In this document: positions 1 through 5,137 of the stretch, in pieces
How the letters are laid out: every line of letters starts with the position of its first letter
Numbering within the stretch: the stretch's first letter is position 1
From: an uncultured Mycolicibacterium sp.
GTDB lineage: Bacteria > Actinomycetota > Actinomycetes > Mycobacteriales > Mycobacteriaceae
Assembly: GCF_937941905.1 (NCBI RefSeq)
Contig: NZ_CALDGS010000078.1
Span: 1-5,137 of the forward strand
DNA: 5,137 nucleotides
Direction: 5' to 3'
The notes under the pieces: generated by a model
What the model saw: only the letters and a program-made list of their open reading frames with translations
The model's database searches: none
What the model was told of the DNA's origin: nothing
Program-made: the position numbers and the translations under genes

Positions 1-3000
1 GGGTCGACGATGGTGGCGATCTGCAGGTGGTCCGGGTCGCCGCCGATCTGTTCGCGCAGGCCGAGCAGGACCGCCGCCGACAGCGAGGGCACGGCGAAGC
101 TGTCGCCGAGGGTGATCGACCGGGGCAGGCGAAGCACCAGACCTTCGGTGGTGAGGGTGCGGGCCAACGCGATCTCGATCGCCGATTCCTCGTGGGCGTT
201 CCGACGGGTACACCACGGCCGGTGCTCACGCGAGTGGTTGACACCGCTCGCGGTGTCGAGCTTCCCGCACTCCGAACACAGTCGGAACAGCGGCGCCTCG
301 ACCTCCTCGCCGCCCAGCACTCGCTTGCCGCCTCCCGCGCCGCGCCGGCCGAGGTTCACCCAGCGGATGACGACATTGCGGAGGTGTTTGACCCCGAATC
401 CGTGAGACTGCACGTACCAGCGTCGGGTCACGTTCGCGTGATCGACATCGGCCAGCGCGCGAACCAGGAACCGTTCCCGTGCCCGCTCTTCCTGCGCGTC
501 ATCGATCGTGGCCTCCTCACGCCGGATGATCGCCGACACGCTGCGGAGCTCGGCGACCCGCAGCCGCTGGCTGACGTCGGCGATCCCGTTCGTGCCGCAA
601 CGCGGGCACTGTGACGGTGCCGGCGCACCGGCGGCCTCGAGCGGCCTGACGAATCCGCACGATGGGCAGCACGCCCACTCCTGGACATGTTCGCTCTCCG
701 GGCCGAGGTCGACGGCGTCGATCGCGATGGCGAACCCGTTCGAGTAGAACGTCGACCCGGGGGCGAAGTCCCGCAGCGCCTGTGCCGATCCCCGGTCCAA
801 CTCGAACTCGGAGTGCTCGTACTCCCGGGTGTTGGGGTTCTGCCAGCTGACCGACACCGAGAGCGTCACCGTATCGTCGAGCAGCGTGTAGTTCGGGAAC
901 AACCCGAACGCCTCGAGTGCGCTGATCCAGTATTCGGAGCGCAGTCCGGCCAACTGCTTGCCGATCAGACGCAGCGATGCTCGTGCGGTCTGGAACGCAC
1001 GGCGTTCCTCGTCTCCGGCCGCCGGGGAGCCGGCGCGGGCCTCGAGTTCCGGCAGCACTTTCTCGATGGCGCTCTTGCGGTGACCGAGCGTCTGGATCCG
1101 ACGGTTCCAAGTCCGGCTGGCCACATGGCAGCGCAGCGCCAGTTCACTGGTTCCGGGTCCCTCGGCCGGGCGAGGGAAGCGGCGCAGCCGTTCGACCACG
1201 TCGTCGGCCAGCGGCGGAAACCCTTTGAGAAATTCCTCGACGAGTTCGTCGCAGCGCGATTCGGCTTCGGCGATCAGTGTGCCGAGGTAGCTGCCCTCGC
1301 CGGTGGATTGCAGTGCCTCCGTGGTGTTTCGGGGGTGCGGTGCATCGGCTCGACGAGCCAGGACGTCGGCCACCGACGCGGTGAACTGTCGGCGCAGGAT
1401 CTCCTCGGCGTCGAGGTAGGTGGCGGGTGGGCGGACCGCGCCGTTGATGATCGCCGGAGGATTGTTGAGTTTGGGCAGTTGGTCACCACGCCCGGTGACG
1501 AAGGCCAGTGCCAGGGCATTGCCGGTGAGACGCCCGGCTCGACCGACGCGCTGCAGATACGACGCCACACTTCGGGGCAGTGACGACAGCATGACCGCCG
1601 AGAGGTCCCCGATGTCGATGCCCATCTCGAGCGTCGGGGTGGCGACGAGCACGTTCGGCGCGTTCGGCGGCGGATCGGTCTGCTTGAACTGGGTTTCGTA
1701 GCGCAGCCGGGTTTCGTCGGGCAGCAGACTGGTGTGTTCCCGGGCCACCACCCGGCGGACATCGGTGGCGGCATACATCTGCCGGTAGAAGTTGTCCTCC
1801 ACCCGGTAGCGCCGCATCGTCCCGATGCACCGCGCCACCAGACAGGGCGCCTCGTCGAGTTGGTCGACGGTCTCCGGGTAGCTGTGCACGGTGTGGCGGC
1901 AGGTGTCGCAGATCAGGGCGATGTCCCCGGATTCGATCTCGCGGTCCTCGACGACCCGCGCCACGACGGCGGTCTCGGGCAGGTGGAAGGTGCGGGCCCC
2001 GCTGCCCGACGCCAGGTCACCGACGATGTCGCGGCGCCGGAGTGCCTCGAACAGCAACCGCGACAGCACCGCCGCCTCACCGGTGCCGACCTTGAGGACT
2101 TTGGCGGTCCACAGCGCATACCAGCCACGGCTGGAGGCGACCGGTTCGAGGTCGGTGTCGCGGGCGGACCCGCCCAGGACGGGGAAGCCGGGGGCGGAGT
2201 TGCCCTTGCCGAATCCGGGCATGCCCTGATCGCGGCGCCGGCCGCCGGTGATCCACCAGCGGTTGCCGTCCTCGGTGCGGAACTTGCGGAACCATTCGTG
2301 CTCGATGGCGCCGCGGGCGCGCATATGCTCCAGCACGCCGCGCGCCCAGGCCAGCAGCGTCCGCTCGTCGGGCCCGGTGTCGAGGATCAGTTGGACACCG
2401 GTGGCGTCGAGCGCGTCACGCGCACAGGTGAGCAGCAGGGATTCGGCGACATCGACGTGTGCGACCGCACTGCCGGTGGTCTGCAGCGTGCGGCCTACTG
2501 TCGAGCGCAACCCGAACTCGAGTTGAAGGTCCAGCAGCAGCCTGCGGCGCACCAGGGTCCGGGCGGTGGCGGTGACCGACTTCTTGCGCCAGAACTCGGC
2601 GAAATCCTCGCGGTCGGCCAGCTCGGGCGGCAGCAGCCGGTACCGTGCCACCGGGTCGGTGCCGGCGAGGTCGATCATCCGGTGGGCCAGCGAGCCGAGG
2701 TCGCTTTCGCCATGGCCGAGTGCCTGGCGTGCCAGGGTGCGCAGTGTCAGCGCGTGCGAACGAGACTGGACGAACCCGGCCCGGTGTGCGGCGTCCTGCA
2801 CGCTGTCGGTGAACACCAGGGCGCGCTTCTCGGCGGGGTTGAGATCCGGGGTGCCGAACAAGGTCGACAGCGACACCGACAGCATGGTGGCGATCGCCGA
2901 GCCGAGGAACCGGATCCCGTCGGGCTGCCGACAGGACGGGCAGGTGTCGTTGACCGAATCCTCGCCCGCGGTGTCGGAGCTGTGCACCAGCACCGGCAGC

Positions 3001-4808
3001 GCGCCGCCTTCGGCGAGTTTGTCCTGCGGCGGGGTGTCGAAGCCGATGTGGCGTTCGGGCAGCAGCAACCAGCCCAGCCGTGACGGGGCGTCCGGGTCGC
3101 GATCCTCCTCGGGGTTGTCGCGTTCCGCCTCGATCGGGGCGTGGATGAGCGCGCGGAAGCGTTCGTCGCCGCGTTGGTGTCTGCGGCGAATGGCGGTGTC
3201 GTCGTGGTCGAGGTCCCATCCCGTCGGAGCGAGCGTGACACCCCAGCCCGAGCGGTTGCAGTGCCGGCAGTACACCGCGGGCAGGTAGGTGGCGGCTTCT
3301 TCCTGGGCGCCGACCTGGATTCCGTCGTCCTCCCACACGAAGTGCGGTGCGCCGGTGGCGGCGCGCGAGATTCGGGTGACTTCGCGGATCCACAGGTGCA
3401 CGTCCACCGACAGGGCGGCGCGCCCGTGGTGTGCCCGCACGTGGCTCAGGGTGTCGACGAGCGCGACGGTGACGTTGCGGAGCGCGTCGCGTTCGGGTTC
3501 GGTGGCGGTGCCGGCCGGGTCGAAGAGGCTGCGGCCGAGCTCGTCGAGATCGACAGCGGCGGCGGTCATCTCGGTGAGTTGCCGGAAAACGTTGTGCGCC
3601 TTCACCAGGTCGAGCACCAGCGGCTCGTGGTTGGTGATGGCGGCGGTGAGCGCGGCGTCGTCGCCGCCGTCGTAGAGGCCGCGCAGCACCGCGAGTGCCC
3701 GCAGCGACGGCGGCCCGTCGTGCGGGATCGCCTCGGCGAGGTCCAGGACGCGGGTGCGGTCGAGGGTGGCCGGTTTCCAGCCCTGCTGCAGCACCCGCTG
3801 TTCGGCGTCGCCGGCCCATTCGGCGAAATCCAGGCGGGATTCGGTGATCACCGCATCCGCGGTGAACGTCTCACCGAACACGGTCTCGGCGAATTCCAGC
3901 ATGGTCGACGGATCACCGCGGTCGCCGAGGGTCGCCGAGGTGGCGATCGGGGTGATCCGGCCCAGGGGGCGCTCCCAGTCCTCCGGGGTGATACTGGAAT
4001 CCGTTGGATCCCAATAGCTTTTCAGGGTGAGGCCGAGCCGACGCAGCAGCATCGACACGTCGGTGCCCTGGGCGCCGTCATAGGTGTGGAACTCGTCGAG
4101 GACCAGGTACTGCAGGCTGTGGGCGCTCTGCCGCCACAGATCGGCGTCGGCCGGCCGCAGCAGCAGTTGGTCGAGCATCTTGTAGTTGGTGAGCAGGATG
4201 TCCGGGGCGAGGTCGCGGATGACCTCCCGCTTGGTGATCAGCCCCTCGTCGGTGACCGTGGTGCGCTCCGGGCCCTTGTCGCCGGTGTACAGCGCGGCGG
4301 TGATCCCGGACAACGCGGCGTGGCTGGTGATGAGCTTGGCCAGCCGCAGCGCCTGGTCGTTGGCCAGGGCGTTCATCGGGTAGAGGATGAGCGCTTTCAT
4401 CCCCTTGATGCCGGCGCGGTTGGCGCGCTGCACGTGGTCGAGGATCGGGTAGAGGAAGGATTCGGTCTTACCCGAGCCGGTGCCGGTGGTGACCAGTGTC
4501 GGTTGCGGCCGGGGACGCTCGGCGGAGAGCCGGTAGCTGCTCAGCCGCGCGAACGCCGCGGCCTGATGCCCGTACGGGGTGAAGCCCTCGTACCACTCCA
4601 GATGCTCGCGCCACCCCTCGGCGGCGGGCCGGAACGGCAGCCGCACCCGCACATACGGCCCGCGGAACATGCCGTTGTCGGGGTCGCGCAGGAACGCGTC
4701 GAGGGCGCGCCGCGCGTCGGGGTCGGCGAGCGCGAACGTGGTGCCCAGGTAGTCGAGCAGGTTCTCGGCGATGGTCTGGGCCTGGGACAGGGGCAGCAGC
4801 TCGGCCAT
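1..4808 (-). CDS. Giant DEAD/DEAH-box SF2 helicase, DruE/DrmA/MrfA-like, 3' end cut by window edge
   Basis: The frame is open from ATG 4808 to the window edge: 1602 codons, no internal stop, C-terminus missing. An in-frame TGA two codons upstream (4815-4817) rules out a longer N-terminus. Seen in order: a Q-motif-like FTPYGHQ (76-82); Walker A TGTGSGKT (108-115); motif Ia YPMNALANDQ (143-152); LLTNYKMLD (205-213); Walker B DEFH (238-241) followed by YDGAQGTD; SAT (291-293); a cysteine pair CRHC (514-517) and CPSC (623-626); FTDSVQDAAHRAGF (666-679); CDTC (967-970) with C989 and C994; ATPTLEMGIDIGDL (1056-1069); QRVGRAGR (1086-1093); then more cysteine clusters near 1380-1404 and 1511-1533. 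These are the motifs of an ATP-dependent DNA helicase or translocase of the MrfA (YprA)/DrmA/DruE type, acting in the cytoplasm. All core motifs are intact, so it looks active. Its place behind a methyltransferase suggests a role in phage defence (inference). A DUF1998 domain is expected beyond position 1 but is not seen. The helicase call is very secure; the subfamily is less so. Confidence 0.96.
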   Translation of the reverse strand, partial: MAELLPLSQAQTIAENLLDYLGTTFALADPDARRALDAFLRDPDNGMFRGPYVRVRLPFRPAAEGWREHLEWYEGFTPYGHQAAAFARLSSYRLSAERPRPQPTLVTTGTGSGKTESFLYPILDHVQRANRAGIKGMKALILYPMNALANDQALRLAKLITSHAALSGITAALYTGDKGPERTTVTDEGLITKREVIRDLAPDILLTNYKMLDQLLLRPADADLWRQSAHSLQYLVLDEFHTYDGAQGTDVSMLLRRLGLTLKSYWDPTDSSITPEDWERPLGRITPIATSATLGDRGDPSTMLEFAETVFGETFTADAVITESRLDFAEWAGDAEQRVLQQGWKPATLDRTRVLDLAEAIPHDGPPSLRALAVLRGLYDGGDDAALTAAITNHEPLVLDLVKAHNVFRQLTEMTAAAVDLDELGRSLFDPAGTATEPERDALRNVTVALVDTLSHVRAHHGRAALSVDVHLWIREVTRISRAATGAPHFVWEDDGIQVGAQEEAATYLPAVYCRHCNRSGWGVTLAPTGWDLDHDDTAIRRRHQRGDERFRALIHAPIEAERDNPEEDRDPDAPSRLGWLLLPERHIGFDTPPQDKLAEGGALPVLVHSSDTAGEDSVNDTCPSCRQPDGIRFLGSAIATMLSVSLSTLFGTPDLNPAEKRALVFTDSVQDAAHRAGFVQSRSHALTLRTLARQALGHGESDLGSLAHRMIDLAGTDPVARYRLLPPELADREDFAEFWRKKSVTATARTLVRRRLLLDLQLEFGLRSTVGRTLQTTGSAVAHVDVAESLLLTCARDALDATGVQLILDTGPDERTLLAWARGVLEHMRARGAIEHEWFRKFRTEDGNRWWITGGRRRDQGMPGFGKGNSAPGFPVLGGSARDTDLEPVASSRGWYALWTAKVLKVGTGEAAVLSRLLFEALRRRDIVGDLASGSGARTFHLPETAVVARVVEDREIESGDIALICDTCRHTVHSYPETVDQLDEAPCLVARCIGTMRRYRVEDNFYRQMYAATDVRRVVAREHTSLLPDETRLRYETQFKQTDPPPNAPNVLVATPTLEMGIDIGDLSAVMLSSLPRSVASYLQRVGRAGRLTGNALALAFVTGRGDQLPKLNNPPAIINGAVRPPATYLDAEEILRRQFTASVADVLARRADAPHPRNTTEALQSTGEGSYLGTLIAEAESRCDELVEEFLKGFPPLADDVVERLRRFPRPAEGPGTSELALRCHVASRTWNRRIQTLGHRKSAIEKVLPELEARAGSPAAGDEERRAFQTARASLRLIGKQLAGLRSEYWISALEAFGLFPNYTLLDDTVTLSVSVSWQNPNTREYEHSEFELDRGSAQALRDFAPGSTFYSNGFAIAIDAVDLGPESEHVQEWACCPSCGFVRPLEAAGAPAPSQCPRCGTNGIADVSQRLRVAELRSVSAIIRREEATIDDAQEERARERFLVRALADVDHANVTRRWYVQSHGFGVKHLRNVVIRWVNLGRRGAGGGKRVLGGEEVEAPLFRLCSECGKLDTASGVNHSREHRPWCTRRNAHEESAIEIALARTLTTEGLVLRLPRSITLGDSFAVPSLSAAVLLGLREQIGGDPDHLQIATIVD
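210..671 (-). other. C-terminal cysteine clusters leading into a presumed DUF1998-type region
   Basis: Two further metal-site candidates lie in residues 1380-1533. The first is C1381-x2-C1384 with C1401-x2-C1404, a classic zinc-ribbon spacing (C1380 is an extra cysteine). The second is CSEC (C1511, C1514) followed by histidines 1525 and 1529 and C1533 in the form HRPWC. Between them is an acidic helical part, REEATIDDAQEERARERF (1430-1447). In MrfA-like helicases, cysteine-rich segments of this kind belong to the C-terminal DUF1998 module; the rest of it would lie beyond position 1. Confidence 0.55.
1530..2819 (-). other. Helicase lobe 2 (RecA-like domain 2) with a long internal insertion
   Basis: Residues 664-1093 start with LVFTDSVQDAAHRAGF (664-679), a motif IV-like element, and end with ATPTLEMGIDIGDL (1056-1069) and the arginine-finger motif QRVGRAGR (1086-1093). 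About 375 residues lie between the first and second of these, far more than in a minimal SF2 lobe. This insertion holds a Trp-rich and Gly-rich segment (WWITGGRRRDQGMPGFGKG, 851-869) and a cysteine cluster CDTC plus C989 and C994 (nucleotides 1827-1910), a probable zinc knuckle just before the EHTSLL element (1024-1029). Confidence 0.85.
2931..3269 (-). other. Inter-lobe four-cysteine zinc site
   Basis: Residues 514-626 carry two CxxC pairs, CRHC (C514, C517) and CPSC (C623, C626), separated by about 105 residues. These are the only cysteines in this part of the protein, so they probably bind one zinc ion together. The inserted stretch is rich in charged residues and includes LGWLLLPERHIGFDTPPQD (576-594). 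It sits between the SAT motif of lobe 1 and the first strand of lobe 2. The zinc role is inferred from cysteine spacing only. Confidence 0.6.
3924..4583 (-). other. Helicase lobe 1 (RecA-like domain 1, ATP-binding)
   Basis: Residues 76-295 of the helicase. It contains the Q-motif-like FTPYGHQ, Walker A TGTGSGKT (nucleotides 4464-4487), motif Ia, LLTNYKMLD, Walker B DEFH (4086-4097) and SAT (3930-3938). The lysine of Walker A (K114) and the D238/E239 pair needed for ATP hydrolysis in SF2 enzymes are present. The form GSGKTESFLYP together with YDGAQGTDVSMLLRRL points to the MrfA/DrmA/DruE branch and not to RecG- or UvrB-type helicases. Confidence 0.95.
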
Positions 4809-4818
4809 GACGGATCAG

Positions 4819-4824
4819 CTTCCT
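4819..4824 (-). promoter_or_regulatory. Ribosome binding site of the helicase, overlapping the upstream stop codon
   Basis: On the minus strand the sequence reads TAGGAAG, then a 10-base spacer, then ATG at 4808. The AGGAAG is a fair Shine-Dalgarno match at a slightly long distance. Its first two bases are the last two of the TAG that ends the methyltransferase frame, so ribosomes finishing the first gene stop on the binding site of the second. Translational coupling is likely (inference). The site supports ATG 4808 as the true start. Confidence 0.7.
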
Positions 4825-5137
4825 AGAGGTTGAGGCGCCGCTTGAATTCCTCGTAGGCCTGCCGCATGTCGGCCTCCCGGTCGAGGAACCGGAACGGCAG
4901 TTCGTAGAGGTAGGTGTTGCCGGCGTCGTTGGTGGCGGTGCGTTCCTCCTCGGTGAGGTCGTCGCCCTTCTCGCGCCAGCGTTTCAGGACATCCTGGGGC
5001 ACCAGGCGACCGTTGGCGTCGTAGAGGTAGCGGTTGCGGTCGTAGCCGTACAGCACCGGGAACTGGGTGCGGTAGATGGTGCACAACTCGTCGGCGGTCA
5101 AGCCCAGACCGAGGGCAACCAGGGCGTCGATCTCGAC
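4823..5137 (-). CDS. C-terminal end of a probable Eco57I-type DNA methyltransferase, 5' part outside window
   Basis: The frame enters at position 5137 on a codon boundary (VEIDALVALGLGL) and ends at TAG 4823-4825, giving the last 104 residues. The TTG at 5101 could be read as a start, but the frame is open upstream of it and the preceding residues fit the same fold, so this is the tail of a longer protein and not a 92-residue gene. Visible features are the conserved-looking segments VEIDALVALGLGL (1-13) and LCTIYRTQFPVLYGYD (18-33), then YDANGRLVP (39-47), an acidic TEEERTATN stretch (62-70), TYLYELPF (75-82) and a charged helical end, FLDREADMRQAYEEFKRRL (84-102). From memory, this pattern matches the C-termini of Eco57I-like class I SAM-dependent methyltransferases, as in type IIG restriction enzymes and DrmMI/PglX relatives. 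The catalytic NPPY and SAM-binding motifs would lie upstream of this part and cannot be checked here. The helicase start follows 14 bp after the stop, so the two genes are probably co-transcribed. Confidence 0.72.
   Translation of the reverse strand, partial: VEIDALVALGLGLTADELCTIYRTQFPVLYGYDRNRYLYDANGRLVPQDVLKRWREKGDDLTEEERTATNDAGNTYLYELPFRFLDREADMRQAYEEFKRRLNL

Noticed and set aside
1734..3083. Plus-strand frame of 449 codons, and similar ones at 687-1583 and 3141-4826
   Set aside because: They are codon-register mirrors of the helicase, kept open by the lack of TTA/CTA and near-lack of TCA codons. The translations are Gly/Val/Gln/Arg-rich and match no family I know.
2416..3819. Long minus-strand frame of 467 codons
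   Set aside because: It is rich in Arg, Pro, Ala and Gly, has no recognisable motif, and lies in another frame inside the intact helicase, which carries all conserved motifs.
3921..3940. Perfect tandem repeat of the 10-mer GTCGCCGAGG
   Set aside because: It has only two units and encodes the conserved SAT-LGD segment in frame, so it is explained by protein constraint and GC-rich sequence. Phase variation is unlikely.
4809..4822. Promoter or terminator between the two genes
   Set aside because: The 14-bp gap has no hairpin with a T-run and no room for a promoter; only the ribosome binding site is supported.
4823..5101. A separate 92-residue gene starting at TTG 5101
   Set aside because: The frame continues open upstream to the window edge, and the upstream residues (VEIDALVALGLG) fit the methyltransferase tail, so TTG 5101 is an internal leucine codon.
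1..5137. BREX type 3 (pglXI followed by brxHII)
   Set aside because: The gene order is similar, but the great length, the four cysteine clusters and the MrfA/DrmA-type motifs of this helicase fit DISARM or Druantia helicases better. It stays a lesser alternative until the flanks are seen.

Overview
The window is high-GC DNA (about two-thirds G+C by eye) with strong G/C bias at third codon positions. This fits an actinobacterium such as a mycobacterium, Gordonia or Rhodococcus relative, but the genus cannot be fixed from this sequence. All coding is on the minus strand, and both genes run off the window, so it is an internal slice of a longer minus-strand operon.

Layout in the direction of transcription (high to low coordinates): 5137-4823 holds the last 104 codons of a protein whose C-terminus resembles Eco57I-type (class I, SAM-dependent) DNA adenine methyltransferases. 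After a 14-bp gap, 4808 down to position 1 is one uninterrupted reading frame of 1602 codons. I translated this frame codon by codon and found no in-frame stop. It encodes the N-terminal and central parts of a giant DEAD/DEAH-box superfamily 2 helicase, with Walker A TGTGSGKT, DEFH, SAT, a late lobe-2 motif QRVGRAGR and four cysteine clusters that look like zinc sites. The protein is still open at the window edge, just where a DUF1998-type C-terminus would be expected. No space of more than 300 bases lacks a gene. No RNA gene, promoter, terminator, mobile element or CRISPR array is visible.

A DNA methyltransferase followed at once by a very large zinc-rich SF2 helicase is the kind of pairing seen in anti-phage islands. 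DISARM class 1 has the order drmMI-drmA-drmB, and Druantia has the giant helicase DruE. The likely logic is that the methyltransferase marks host DNA while the helicase loads on or moves along unmodified invading DNA. Which named system this belongs to, or whether it is a variant, depends on genes outside the window. The unusual point is that one chain appears to cover what DISARM divides between DrmA and DrmB.
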